DNA from: an uncultured Pelagibacteraceae bacterium
GTDB lineage: Bacteria; Pseudomonadota; Alphaproteobacteria; Pelagibacterales; Pelagibacteraceae
NCBI GenBank assembly: GCA_902614905.1
Contig: CACMMN010000006.1
Span: 1-59,968, forward strand
Direction of reading: 5' to 3'
Length of the DNA: 59,968 nucleotides
The position numbers were made by a program, and so were the translations under genes. Below the pieces are notes generated by a model, which was given only the letters and a program-made list of their open reading frames with translations, did no database searches and was not told the DNA's origin. This document shows positions 36,343 to 45,060 of the stretch, in pieces. Positions within the stretch are counted from its first letter, which is position 1; the number at the start of each line of letters is the position of its first letter.

Positions 36343-38493
36343 ATGGAGAATATTGAATTGGGAACTGTAAAATCATTTGTAGATACACTTTGGGTGATAG
36401 ATTGCGCTATTCTAGTATTTATTATGCAAGCTGGCTTCATGTGTATGGAGACTGGTTTGTCACGACACAAAAATAGCATTAACGTAGCTTTAAAAAATGC
36501 TGCTGACTTTGGTGTAGCAGTTGTAGTTTTTTGGATTTTTGGATTTGGTTTAATGTTTGGAAAAAGCTATAACGGACTTTTTGGAACAGATTTATTTTTC
36601 TTTAAGACAGATATAGCTGAATATATGGTTTACTTTGTGTTTCAAGCAATGTTTGTCGCTACTGCTGCAACTATTATCTCAGGTGCTGTTGCAGAGAGAA
36701 TGAAGTTTAACGGTTACATAATTATTACAATATTAGCCACTGGAATAATTTATCCAATTGTAGGCCACTGGGCATGGTCCTCAAGCTATCTTAGTAATAT
36801 GGATGCTGAAAGACAATTGTTGGAGATAACTGGACAAATAAGTACAGGTGGGTGGTTAAGTAAAATAGGTTTTATCGATTTTGCTGGTAGTACTATTGTC
36901 CATTCAGTCGGTGGATGGATGGCACTTGCGGCTGTTATGATTTTGGGACCAAGAATAGGAAAGTATTCAAAAGCAAACAAAGGAAAGTTTACAGGTTCTA
37001 GTTTTCCTTTAGCAGTATTAGGAACTCTAATACTTTGGTTTGGTTGGTTTGGTTTTAACGGTGGTAGCAACGGCGCAATGGATGAAGCTGTCCCACTAAT
37101 ATTAATTAATACCTTTTTAGCAGCCTCATTTGGTTTACTGACAGGGCTTGGTATTTCTTTTACTTTATTTAAAAAACCAGACCCTTATTATGTTATTCTT
37201 GGACCATTAGCAGGTTTAGTTGCGATAACTGCTGGATGTAACTCAATGTCATCCGTTGTTTCAATATTTGTTGGAATAGTTGGTGCCATAATTGCAATAA
37301 TAGTTAATGAAATTTTGCACAAATATGAAATTGATGATGTGGTAGGAGCTATACCAGTTCACTTAGCAGCTGGAGTTTGGGGAACTTTAGCCGTTGGTTT
37401 ATTTAGTGATTTAGATTTGCTAGGCACTGGTTTAAGTAGACTTGAGCAAATAGAAGCACAATTAATTGGTATAATTTCAATAGGAGCATTTTCTTTCATA
37501 GGTTCCTATTTTATCTTAAAAATTTTAAATAAAATTTATCCTTTACGAGTTAGCCCTATTCAAGAAGAGTTAGGCCTTAATATTGCAGAGCATAATGCAA
37601 CTTCAGTAGAACATGATTTAATTTCTATTTTAGAAAAACAATCTGAGAGTGGAGATTTAACTATTAGAGGACCACAAGATCCATTTACTGCAGGGGGTGT
37701 GATAGGTTTATATTATAATAAACTAATGAGCAAACTAGAGACTAGTGAAATAGAAAAACAAAAGTGGAGAAACAGAATTACAAATGAAGTTAAACTTGCA
37801 GTAAAAGTTCAAGAAAACTTTCTTCCTAAAAGAAATCTAGAGAATTATCCTGTGCATGGTATCAATATTGCTGCTAGAGAGGTTTCTGGAGATTTTTTTA
37901 GTTTTTATCCACACAACGAAAGTGTTTATTTCATCATTGCAGACGTGGCTGGAAAAGGAATTCATGCAGGAATGGTTATGGCTAAAGCCTCCACTCTCTT
38001 TGAAATAATGTCGAGAGATAAAGTTGACGTTGATGAAATGGCCTTCCACATGAATAATGATTTACATATAACAAAAACAGCCGGTATGTTTGTTACAACA
38101 ATTATAGGCAATTATAATGTTAAAAGTGGAGAATTAAATTGGGTAAATGCTGGCCATCAGCCTGCTTTATTGAGAGATGAAAAAGGTAATTTTGAGGAGT
38201 TTGCGAGCAAATCACCTCCATTAGGAGTTGTAAAACAAAATTCAAAAAATGATTATTTTATCAATAAATCAAATCTAAATGGAAATAGGTTCTACGCTTT
38301 TACTGATGGTTTATCAGAAAGCCTTGATAAAAATAATAAAGAGATTGGTATTGAAGGCTCTAAAGAAGTTATTAATAAAAATTTTAATAAAGATTTACAA
38401 GATGAACTCAATGACATTGCTAAAGAAATAAAATCTAACGCTAAAAACCGTCAATTAAGTGATGACTTAACTGTTTTAGCTATTGGAAAATAA
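36343..38493 (+). CDS. Ammonium transporter fused to a PP2C/SpoIIE-type phosphatase
   Basis: The 716-aa protein joins two domains. Residues about 5-400 are a full Amt channel: eleven hydrophobic helices, QAGFMCMETGLSRHKN, Asp179 before the GSTIVHSVGG motif, and the twin pore histidines His187 and His340. Residues about 460-716 are a PP2C-type Ser/Thr phosphatase of the RsbU/SpoIIE class with metal aspartates at Asp517 (SGDFFSF), Asp534 (IADVAGKG), the FTDGLSE motif and DDLTVLAIGK at the end. A helical linker (465-495) joins them. It is predicted to sense or carry ammonium and dephosphorylate a cytoplasmic partner, such as an anti-anti-sigma factor. No STAS or anti-sigma kinase gene is nearby. 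A plain Amt would end near residue 410. Confidence 0.93.
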   Translation: MENIELGTVKSFVDTLWVIDCAILVFIMQAGFMCMETGLSRHKNSINVALKNAADFGVAVVVFWIFGFGLMFGKSYNGLFGTDLFFFKTDIAEYMVYFVFQAMFVATAATIISGAVAERMKFNGYIIITILATGIIYPIVGHWAWSSSYLSNMDAERQLLEITGQISTGGWLSKIGFIDFAGSTIVHSVGGWMALAAVMILGPRIGKYSKANKGKFTGSSFPLAVLGTLILWFGWFGFNGGSNGAMDEAVPLILINTFLAASFGLLTGLGISFTLFKKPDPYYVILGPLAGLVAITAGCNSMSSVVSIFVGIVGAIIAIIVNEILHKYEIDDVVGAIPVHLAAGVWGTLAVGLFSDLDLLGTGLSRLEQIEAQLIGIISIGAFSFIGSYFILKILNKIYPLRVSPIQEELGLNIAEHNATSVEHDLISILEKQSESGDLTIRGPQDPFTAGGVIGLYYNKLMSKLETSEIEKQKWRNRITNEVKLAVKVQENFLPKRNLENYPVHGINIAAREVSGDFFSFYPHNESVYFIIADVAGKGIHAGMVMAKASTLFEIMSRDKVDVDEMAFHMNNDLHITKTAGMFVTTIIGNYNVKSGELNWVNAGHQPALLRDEKGNFEEFASKSPPLGVVKQNSKNDYFINKSNLNGNRFYAFTDGLSESLDKNNKEIGIEGSKEVINKNFNKDLQDELNDIAKEIKSNAKNRQLSDDLTVLAIGK

Positions 38494-38498
38494 TTTTG

Positions 38499-39779
38499 TC
38501 ATCCAATTCTAATTTTTGGCATGCAATAAAAGTCTGCAGTATCGATTTTTGACGAATACTCTCTTTTCATGTTCCACTTTTTATGTACCCCAGCACTTGC
38601 AAGGCTTAAAGTAGATCTACCGTATCGATAGTTAGTATTATCAATTGATTTCATTAATTTATTTATTTTTTCATCTCTCTCGGATGAAAACAAATTTTTC
38701 TTTTCAGTATCATTTGACAACCCCGTTAGCATTACTCCTGCTTTTTGATAACGATAACCATTTTTAAAAATATTTTCTAAAATAGAAATAGCTGCTTTCA
38801 CTATTTCGATACTGTTATTTGTTGCAATTGGAAAGTCTATTGTTTTGGAATTTGAATAATATCCGAAGTTTCTTTGAAAAGGGCTAGTTCTTACAAAAAC
38901 TGTTATTGCTTTTGCAACCAAAGACTCTGATCTTACTTTTTCAGAGGCATTCAGACAATAATTTGCAACTGCTTCTTTTAATTCTTGAAAACTTTCAACT
39001 CTTTTTCCAAAAGAACGTGAGACTACACAACTTTTTCTCTTTGAGGTGGTCTTTTCAAGATCTATACATGGTACACCTCTTAGTTCCATTGCTGTCCTTG
39101 AACTTAAAACATTTGAAGATTTTTTTATCCAGGTATTAGATTTATTTTTTAATTGTTTAGCATTATATATTCCATTTTTCTGATAAAATTTTGTTAACTG
39201 TCTACCAACTCCCCACACATCATTTATTTCTATTTTTTCTAATATTGGATCAAGATTCTCAATACCAATCAAACTTGTAACACCCGATTGTTTTTTCTTT
39301 GCAATATGATTTGCAACTTTGCTTAAGGTTTTAGTTTTTGCTATTCCTATACTGGTTGGAATGCCAGTCCATTGCATTACTGTATTTCTTATTTCTTTAC
39401 CAACATCTGCTATTTCATTGTCTGGAAAATTAGATAAATCCATAAACGCTTCATCTATTGAGTACACTTCTATATCAGAATTAAATCTTTTTAATGTTCT
39501 CATTACTCTTCTTGATAGATCTCCGTATAAAGAATAGTTTGAAGAAAAAACTTGTACATTATTTTTAATAATTATATTTTTTGCTTTGAAATATGGTTCT
39601 CCCATTTTTATTCCAAGAGCTTTTGCTTCATTAGATCTTGAAATAATACAGCCATCATTGTTGGATAAAACAACGACAGGTTTTTTTCTTATTTTAGGAT
39701 TAAATAATCTTTCACAAGATACATAGAAAGAATTACAATCGACCAGTGCTATTTTTTTAGTAAACCGAGTGGATGACAT
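38499..39779 (-). CDS. umuC: DNA polymerase V catalytic subunit UmuC
   Basis: Y-family translesion polymerase. The 426-aa protein has the catalytic residues in ALVDCNSFYVSCE (Asp14) and YSIDEAFMDL (Asp109, Glu110), the steric-gate region with FYVSCERLFNP, and the C-terminal little-finger and UmuC extension. It overlaps umuD by 23 bp and follows it in the same operon. With RecA and UmuD' it would copy past damaged bases during SOS. The stop is 5 bp from convergent Amt-PP2C. Confidence 0.95.
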   Translation of the reverse strand: MSSTRFTKKIALVDCNSFYVSCERLFNPKIRKKPVVVLSNNDGCIISRSNEAKALGIKMGEPYFKAKNIIIKNNVQVFSSNYSLYGDLSRRVMRTLKRFNSDIEVYSIDEAFMDLSNFPDNEIADVGKEIRNTVMQWTGIPTSIGIAKTKTLSKVANHIAKKKQSGVTSLIGIENLDPILEKIEINDVWGVGRQLTKFYQKNGIYNAKQLKNKSNTWIKKSSNVLSSRTAMELRGVPCIDLEKTTSKRKSCVVSRSFGKRVESFQELKEAVANYCLNASEKVRSESLVAKAITVFVRTSPFQRNFGYYSNSKTIDFPIATNNSIEIVKAAISILENIFKNGYRYQKAGVMLTGLSNDTEKKNLFSSERDEKINKLMKSIDNTNYRYGRSTLSLASAGVHKKWNMKREYSSKIDTADFYCMPKIRIG

Positions 39780-40152
39780 AAGTTACAACTCCCCAAATAA
39801 AGATATCTTCTTCTTCGTTGATTAAAATTCGATCTTTAAAGTTTTTAGATCCTGAAGTAAGAAATTTTTTATCTCTTTCCTGGACAAAACTTTTAACAAC
39901 TAACTCATCGTGAACATTTGCAATTACAGTTGAAAAATTTTTTGGCTTTAAACTTTTATCAACCACCAATATATCTCCATCATTAATACCAACATCAGTC
40001 ATAGATTTACCTTGTACTCTAATTACAAAAGTTGCTGGAACATTCCTTATTAAATGAACATTAAGATCTATATCTTCTTCTATATAGTCTGTAGCAGGAG
40101 ATGGAAAACCAGCCCCAGCTTTGTGTAAATAATAAGGTATTGTAATCTTCAT
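39757..40152 (-). CDS. umuD: UmuD, self-cleaving SOS mutagenesis subunit
   Basis: A LexA-fold peptidase of 131 aa. The cleavage site is probably Ala14-Gly15 in AGAGFPSPA, and the Ser-Lys dyad is Ser50 (QGKSMTD) and Lys87 (ELVVKSF). The N-terminal arm is about ten residues shorter than E. coli UmuD. It is followed by umuC with a 23-bp overlap. An SOS box (GAAC-N7-GAAC on this strand) lies 5 bp upstream of the start codon, so LexA control is expected. Confidence 0.93.
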   Translation of the reverse strand: MKITIPYYLHKAGAGFPSPATDYIEEDIDLNVHLIRNVPATFVIRVQGKSMTDVGINDGDILVVDKSLKPKNFSTVIANVHDELVVKSFVQERDKKFLTSGSKNFKDRILINEEEDIFIWGVVTYVIHSVY

Positions 40153-40156
40153 AAAT

Positions 40157-40171
40157 GTTCTTATTTTGTTC
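40157..40171 (-). promoter_or_regulatory. SOS (LexA) box of umuDC
   Basis: On the minus strand it reads GAACAAAATAAGAAC, on the plus strand GTTC-N7-GTTC. This is the alphaproteobacterial LexA motif (direct repeat, GTTC-N7-GTTC), as known from Rhizobium and relatives. It starts five bases before the umuD ATG, overlapping the likely RBS, and a TATAAATAT sequence upstream of it on the same strand could be the -10 box. Confidence 0.82.
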
Positions 40172-40233
40172 TTTTAATATTTATAGCCCAATAATTAAAT
40201 GTAGTCAAATAGGTTGTATTTTGAGTCTGAAAT

Positions 40234-40255
40234 TGAATCAAAAGTGAATCAAAAG
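40234..40255. repeat. Two tandem copies of an 11-bp repeat upstream of the secreted-protein gene
   Basis: TGAATCAAAAG occurs twice without a gap, in the region between umuD and the gene at 40320. The spacing of one helical turn would let a protein bind both copies on one face of the DNA. No known site is recognised. Confidence 0.5.
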
Positions 40256-40319
40256 GTGAACATTGAAACTACATATTGTTGTGTTGTGGATAACTTTTAC
40301 AATAGATAGACTGAATGAA

Positions 40320-40781
40320 ATGAGAAAATTTTTAGGAGTAATATTTTTAAGCTGTTTTTTTTTCTTAAATGCTAACTCAGAAACTATTTTTTATGGATGC
40401 ATAGGAAATACACAAGCTGAGAAAGTAAAGCACGGTCTAAATTTTGATAAAATGATAATGACACATTGGAATGATCAAAAGGTTAATTATCCAATTACGA
40501 AAATAGAAGGATCTTATGTTTGGGTAGAAGAAAGAGATGACGTGGGAGGAATGTTTCCTAATAGTAGAATAATAAATTATTTTGATAAATCTGAAAATAC
40601 GTTAAACAAATTTTTTTATGGGATAAGTTATGAAGAAAGAGATTTATTAAGATCAAAAATTGAGTCAGGAAAAGATAAGTATTGGAGCGAAGATGGACCA
40701 AAGTTTATTGAATATCAAGTAAAAATATTACAAGAAAATTTTAAATCTCAATTTGAATTTAAATTAACATGTAAAAAATAA
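40320..40781 (+). CDS. Secreted hypothetical protein
   Basis: A 153-aa protein beginning MRKFLGVIFLSCFFFLNANSE, a convincing signal peptide with cleavage probably after Ser20. The open frame extends back to a TTG at 40263, but the ATG at 40320 sits at the signal peptide and is preferred. The mature part has a Cys near the N-terminus (YGC) and one near the end (LTCKK), which may form a disulfide. No domain is recognised. It ends one base inside the GFA-type gene at 40781 and heads a cluster with two GFA genes and a kinase. Confidence 0.7.
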   Translation: MRKFLGVIFLSCFFFLNANSETIFYGCIGNTQAEKVKHGLNFDKMIMTHWNDQKVNYPITKIEGSYVWVEERDDVGGMFPNSRIINYFDKSENTLNKFFYGISYEERDLLRSKIESGKDKYWSEDGPKFIEYQVKILQENFKSQFEFKLTCKK

Positions 40782-41149
40782 TGAAAAAACTAACCTGTCA
40801 TTGTGGATTAATAGAAATTGAGATTGATATAAAAGATAATTTTGAAGATTTATACAGATGTAATTGTTCAATGTGCATTAGGAAAGGAGCAATTACTGCA
40901 ATTGTAAACAAAGAAGATTTAAAAGTAGTTAAAGGTATGAATAAATTAAAATGTTATCAATTCAAAACAAAGGTAGCAAAACATTATTTTTGCTCTAATT
41001 GTGGAATTCAAACTCACAATCTAAGAAGAAGAGATCCAAATACATATGGTATTAATGTTGCGTGCATCAATGACATATCTACAAAAGAGCTGTTTGATTT
41101 TAAAGTAAGAATAAATGATGGGAAAAATCACATAATGGATAGACAATAA
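40781..41149 (+). CDS. GFA-family zinc protein (first copy)
   Basis: GFA-domain proteins are small zinc-binding folds first described in glutathione-dependent formaldehyde activation. The 122-aa protein has the paired CxC and CxxC sites: TCHCGLIEIEI (Cys5, Cys7), RCNCSMC and HYFCSNCGIQTH. The last His with GINVACI follows. The formaldehyde link is a family annotation and is not proven for most members. The next gene is a paralog, 2 bp away, with similar motifs. Confidence 0.85.
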   Translation: MKKLTCHCGLIEIEIDIKDNFEDLYRCNCSMCIRKGAITAIVNKEDLKVVKGMNKLKCYQFKTKVAKHYFCSNCGIQTHNLRRRDPNTYGINVACINDISTKELFDFKVRINDGKNHIMDRQ

Positions 41150-41151
41150 TT

Positions 41152-41523
41152 ATGAAAAAAAAATTAACATGTCACTGCGGAGAATTTGAAGCAGAAGTGA
41201 CAATACCTGAAAATGGTATTGAAAAAGTTATGAGATGTAATTGTACTTTATGTAAGAGAAAAGGCTATGTGATTGGAGTTTTAGGTGAAAATGACTTTAA
41301 AATTTTAAAAGGTGAGAAATTGTTAAAACTTTATCAGTACTATACTAAAGCTGCAAAACATTATTTCTGTTCAATATGTGGAATTCATACACATAATAGA
41401 CCAAGAATAAATCCTAAAATATATGGTATTAATGTAGCATGTGTTGAAGGTATAGATCCATTTCAATTAAAAAATGTCGCACTTAATGATGGAGAAAACC
41501 ATCCACTAGATCAAAAGAAGTAA
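41152..41523 (+). CDS. GFA-family zinc protein (second copy)
   Basis: A 123-aa paralog of the preceding gene. It shows TCHCGEFEAEV, RCNCTLCKRKG and HYFCSICGIHTHNR, with the same layout and GINVACV. The pair probably arose by tandem duplication, and both retain all metal ligands, so neither looks like a decaying copy. They might act as a heterodimer or have split substrates. The stop overlaps the kinase ATG by 1 bp. Confidence 0.85.
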   Translation: MKKKLTCHCGEFEAEVTIPENGIEKVMRCNCTLCKRKGYVIGVLGENDFKILKGEKLLKLYQYYTKAAKHYFCSICGIHTHNRPRINPKIYGINVACVEGIDPFQLKNVALNDGENHPLDQKK

Positions 41524-42452
41524 TGATTAATCATTTAGATTGTTATCAAAAGGTGAAGAAAAAGTGTTTTAAATTTATCAATTTACAGGAAACTAAAAAA
41601 GAAAAATTTAAGAATAAAGAAAAAATGATTAAAAGTTTTTTAATTCCAATTTGTTTTTGGATTAATAAACATAAACCACAAAATAAAACATTTATTATAG
41701 GACTTGCAGGTGGCCAAGGAACTGGCAAGACTACGATATCTTCTTTAATAAGATTAATATTGACAACTTATTTTAAATTAAACGTATTCAAAGTCTCTAT
41801 TGACGATTTTTATAAAACTAGAAAAGAAAGAATAAAATTATCAAAATCAAAACATCCCTTACTTTTAACAAGAGGTGTACCAGGAACACATGATGTTGAT
41901 ATGATGAACAAACTTTTTTCTAATGTAAAAAAAAAGACATTTAATAGCATGATGATACCAAAGTTTGACAAATCGATTGATGATCGGTGTAATAAAAAAC
42001 TTTGGTACAAGATAAAGAAAAAACCTGATGTTTTGATTTTAGAGGGGTGGTGTGTTGGGGCAAAACCAGAGAAAAGAAATACATTAAATAAGCCATTAAA
42101 CAAGTTAGAGAAAAATTTAGATAGTAAAAAAAAGTGGAGATTATACGTTAATAATCAATTGAAAAGTAAATACTCCAAGTTATTTGATCAAATACATATT
42201 TTATTATATTTAAAGGCTAAAAATTTTAATGTGCTCAAACGTTGGAGAATTAAACAAGAAAAAAAACTTAAATTAAAAAATAAAACAAAAAAAAATAATA
42301 AAGTTATGAATAATTCAGAAGTTTTAAACTTTATGATGACATACCAAAGAATTACACAAAATATGTTTAAAATTGCGCCAAACCATTCCTCTATTATTAT
42401 TGACTTAAATGATAGGCATCAAATAAAAAGAGTAAAATTTAAAAATGCATAA
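41523..42452 (+). CDS. P-loop kinase, D-glycerate 3-kinase-like
   Basis: The 309-aa protein has a Walker A GGQGTGKTT at 63-71, then SIDDFYKTRKERIKLSK, GVPGTHDVD, IPKFDKSIDDR and a Walker B-like LILEGWCVGA. These are hallmarks of the plant/fungal-type glycerate 3-kinase group (also found in bacteria), which makes 3-phosphoglycerate from glycerate. Uridine kinase or phosphoribulokinase-type relatives are less likely. The substrate is inferred from family similarity. It overlaps the TolC gene by 8 bp. Confidence 0.8.
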   Translation: MINHLDCYQKVKKKCFKFINLQETKKEKFKNKEKMIKSFLIPICFWINKHKPQNKTFIIGLAGGQGTGKTTISSLIRLILTTYFKLNVFKVSIDDFYKTRKERIKLSKSKHPLLLTRGVPGTHDVDMMNKLFSNVKKKTFNSMMIPKFDKSIDDRCNKKLWYKIKKKPDVLILEGWCVGAKPEKRNTLNKPLNKLEKNLDSKKKWRLYVNNQLKSKYSKLFDQIHILLYLKAKNFNVLKRWRIKQEKKLKLKNKTKKNNKVMNNSEVLNFMMTYQRITQNMFKIAPNHSSIIIDLNDRHQIKRVKFKNA

Positions 42453-43746
42453 AAAAATATTAATAATTTTGTTTTCTTTCTTAATTTTCAATCAATCGAA
42501 TGCTGATGACTTAATGAAAGCATTATCAGATGCATATTATAAAAATCCAGAACTTAACGCAGAAAGAGAAAATATTTTAGTTTCTAAAGAAGATCTTAAA
42601 ATATCTAGGAGTGAATTTTTACCATCCATCACAATCACAGGATCTAAAAGTGATCAAACTACAGATAAATTAACTGATAGATCTGGAAATGAAACTGCTA
42701 TTACCGATGTAAATACTGAAACCCAAAAAATTACAATAGAGCAAACATTATTTAAAGGACTTGGTGGAAAAGCTGATCTAGATAAAAGCAAAATTGGAAT
42801 AGTTTTAGCAGAAGCAAATTTATTAAAGAAAGAACAAGAAATTATCTTAACAGCAGCAGAGGCTTATAGCGGTCTTACATTTGCAAAAAAAAAGTTAGAT
42901 ATTAATAAAGAAAATTTAAGTTTGCTTGAGAGACAAGTTGAGACAGATCAAAATAGATTAGAAAATGGATTAATAACTCTTGCTGATTTAGCTCAATCAG
43001 AGTCTTCACTTGCAGGCGCAGAGGCTCAATTCATCAATTCAAAAAACGATTTAATAACCGCAAAATTAACTTATGAAAAAATTATTGGCCCTTTAGAAGA
43101 TATAGATTTAATTAATGGTAGTATAAATTTAGATTTTAATATTCCTGAAAGTTTAAATAAAGCTATTGAAATATCCATTGGTAATAATCCAGATTTAATA
43201 ATTGCAAAATTAGAATATGAGCAATCACAACAAGATGTTAAAATAGCAATAGCTGAATTTTCACCAACCGCTAAATTATCAGCTGAATCTACTAAATCTA
43301 ATGATTTAAGTTCGACGGTAGATGAGAGAGATCAAGAAACTCTTAAAGCAGAAATAACATGGCCATTGTTCAAAGGTGGAAAAAATTCGGCCTCTTTAGA
43401 AAGAAGTAAAAGATTAAATAATAGAAAAAAACTTCTTTTAGATAATGCACTTAGAACAAATGAAACAAATGTTGCGAGCGCATGGTCTAGTTTTCAATCA
43501 TCTGAGAGCGCTTTAACATCTGTTAGATCTCAAGTTAATGCAGCAGAAATTGCAAATGAAGGTATAACAGTTGAATATGAGACAGGTCTTGGAAGAACCA
43601 CCTTAGATGTTATTCAATCAAATACTATCTTACTTACATCTAAAATTAATCTTGCTAATTCAGAGAGAAACTTTTTCTTATCTCAGCTGGAACTATTAAA
43701 GTCTGTTGGACTTTTGAACGCTAAATATCTCAAAATTGTTAAGTAA
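42445..43746 (+). CDS. tolC: TolC-family outer-membrane efflux protein
   Basis: The 433-aa protein has a signal peptide (MHKKILIILFSFLIFNQSNA, cleavage near Ala20-Asp21), followed by the TolC layout: LMKALSDAYYKNPELNAERE at the mature N-terminus, long helical pairs with a TolC-type duplication (PSITITGSKS, then LYEKIIGPLEDIDL and the second half with SPTAKLSAESTKS), and helices in the C-terminal half (NVASAWSSFQSSES, YETGLGRTTLDVIQSN). The protein forms an outer-membrane exit duct for a type I or RND exporter; the inner-membrane partners are not in the window. Confidence 0.9.
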   Translation: MHKKILIILFSFLIFNQSNADDLMKALSDAYYKNPELNAERENILVSKEDLKISRSEFLPSITITGSKSDQTTDKLTDRSGNETAITDVNTETQKITIEQTLFKGLGGKADLDKSKIGIVLAEANLLKKEQEIILTAAEAYSGLTFAKKKLDINKENLSLLERQVETDQNRLENGLITLADLAQSESSLAGAEAQFINSKNDLITAKLTYEKIIGPLEDIDLINGSINLDFNIPESLNKAIEISIGNNPDLIIAKLEYEQSQQDVKIAIAEFSPTAKLSAESTKSNDLSSTVDERDQETLKAEITWPLFKGGKNSASLERSKRLNNRKKLLLDNALRTNETNVASAWSSFQSSESALTSVRSQVNAAEIANEGITVEYETGLGRTTLDVIQSNTILLTSKINLANSERNFFLSQLELLKSVGLLNAKYLKIVK

Positions 43747-43776
43747 AAGGCTATTATTTTTAATTCTTGCTAATGA

Positions 43777-43791
43777 GAACAAAATGTGTAC
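43777..43791 (+). promoter_or_regulatory. Candidate SOS (LexA) box of recA
   Basis: GAACAAAATGTGTAC lies about 50 bp before the recA start. It matches the umuD box (minus strand) at 12 of 15 positions, with the second half-site GTAC instead of GAAC. The location in the recA promoter region and the shared spacer strongly suggest a LexA site. A CGTATG-ATT-CGTATG direct repeat (43799-43813) lies further down. Confidence 0.68.
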
Positions 43792-43841
43792 ATTTATACG
43801 TATGATTCGTATGTTAAAAAACACAAAAAAAGAGGCAAAAT

Positions 43842-44963
43842 ATGAGTAAAAATAACTTAAAAGTAGTTAAATCAGCAAAAGATAAAGATTTGGAAAACAA
43901 AGAGAAAAATAAAGCTTTAGAAGCAGCTATTAGCCAGATTACAGATAACTTTGGAAAAGGCTCTGTAATGAAGCTTGGCCAAAAAAAAGCAATGGATATA
44001 GAGTCTATTTCTACAGGCTCACTAAGCTTGGATTTAGCACTAGGCATTGGTGGATTACCGAAAGGAAGAATTGTTGAAATTTATGGTCCAGAGTCTTCTG
44101 GAAAAACAACACTTGCTCTTCAAGTAATCGCAGAAGCTCAAAAATCTGGTGGAATATGTGCATTTGTTGATGCAGAGCATGCTTTAGACCCAGTATATGC
44201 AAAAAAATTAGGTGTAAATACAGAGGAATTATTAATTTCTCAACCTGATGCTGGTGAGCAAGCACTAGAGATAGCAGATACACTTGTTAAATCAGGTTCT
44301 ATTTCTGTAATAGTTATCGACTCAGTTGCAGCATTAACACCAAAAGCTGAAATTGAAGGGGATATGGGAGACCATCACGTAGGTCTTCAATCAAGATTAA
44401 TGAGTCAGGCTTTAAGAAAATTAACTAGTTCAATATCAAACACAAATACAATGATGATTTTCATTAACCAAATCAGAATGAAAATAGGTGTTATGTTTGG
44501 AAGTCCTGAAACTACATCAGGTGGAAATGCATTAAAATTCTACTCATCTGTAAGAATGGATATTAGAAGAATTGGTGCAATAAAAGATAAAGATGTAATC
44601 ATTGGTAACTCTACAAGAGTTAAGGTTGTTAAAAATAAAGTATCACCGCCATTTAAAGTAGTTGAATTTGATCTAATGTATGGAAAAGGAATTAGCAAAG
44701 TAGGTGAATTGATTGATCTTGGTGCTAAAGCAGAAATTGTAGAAAAATCTGGAGCTTGGTATGCATACAAAGGTGAAAAAATTGGCCAAGGTAGAGAGAA
44801 TGCTAAAATTTACCTAGAACAAAATCCAAATGTTGCTGCTGAAATAGAGATGGCAATTAGAGAAAAAGCAGGTGTGATCACTAAAAAAATAGAAGGTAAT
44901 CCACTTGATCAGGAGAAAGTAAAAGCAAATCAAAAAGAAGAAGCTCCTGCAAAAAAGAATTAG
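43842..44963 (+). CDS. recA: Recombinase RecA
   Basis: ATP-dependent strand exchange and coprotease for LexA/UmuD. The 373-aa protein has Walker A GPESSGKT at 82-89, [12 protein letters not shown], Walker [13 protein letters not shown], loop 2 with [25 protein letters not shown] (split across about 210-235), and a shorter acid/Lys-rich C-terminal tail. An RBS-like AGAGGC precedes the ATG by several bases. A Rho-independent terminator follows. Together with umuDC 4 kb away it completes the local SOS set. Confidence 0.99.
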   Translation: MSKNNLKVVKSAKDKDLENKEKNKALEAAISQITDNFGKGSVMKLGQKKAMDIESISTGSLSLDLALGIGGLPKGRIVEIYGPESSGKTTLALQVIAEAQKSGGICAFVDAEHALDPVYAKKLGVNTEELLISQPDAGEQALEIADTLVKSGSISVIVIDSVAALTPKAEIEGDMGDHHVGLQSRLMSQALRKLTSSISNTNTMMIFINQIRMKIGVMFGSPETTSGGNALKFYSSVRMDIRRIGAIKDKDVIIGNSTRVKVVKNKVSPPFKVVEFDLMYGKGISKVGELIDLGAKAEIVEKSGAWYAYKGEKIGQGRENAKIYLEQNPNVAAEIEMAIREKAGVITKKIEGNPLDQEKVKANQKEEAPAKKN

Positions 44964-44985
44964 CTAAATAGTCATTATTAGTCAT

Positions 44986-45013
44986 AAAAGGCGTCCAATG
45001 GGACGCCTTTTTT
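44986..45013 (+). terminator. Rho-independent terminator after recA
   Basis: GGCGTCC and GGACGCC form a 7-bp perfect GC-rich stem, with loop AATG, extended by AAA/TTT pairs and followed by a T-run. It sits between recA and alaS. Confidence 0.92.
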
Positions 45014-45060
45014 CCCTTTAACATTATAGACATCATTTAAAAAAGCTGTATTTTAAAAAT

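Noticed and set aside
40263-40319. Extended TTG start for the secreted protein
   Set aside because: The extension is not signal-peptide-like, while the ATG at 40320 begins a typical signal peptide; the extra part overlaps regulatory DNA.
43799-43813. CGTATG-ATT-CGTATG direct repeat upstream of recA
   Set aside because: Short and without a known binding factor; recorded only in the SOS-box entry.
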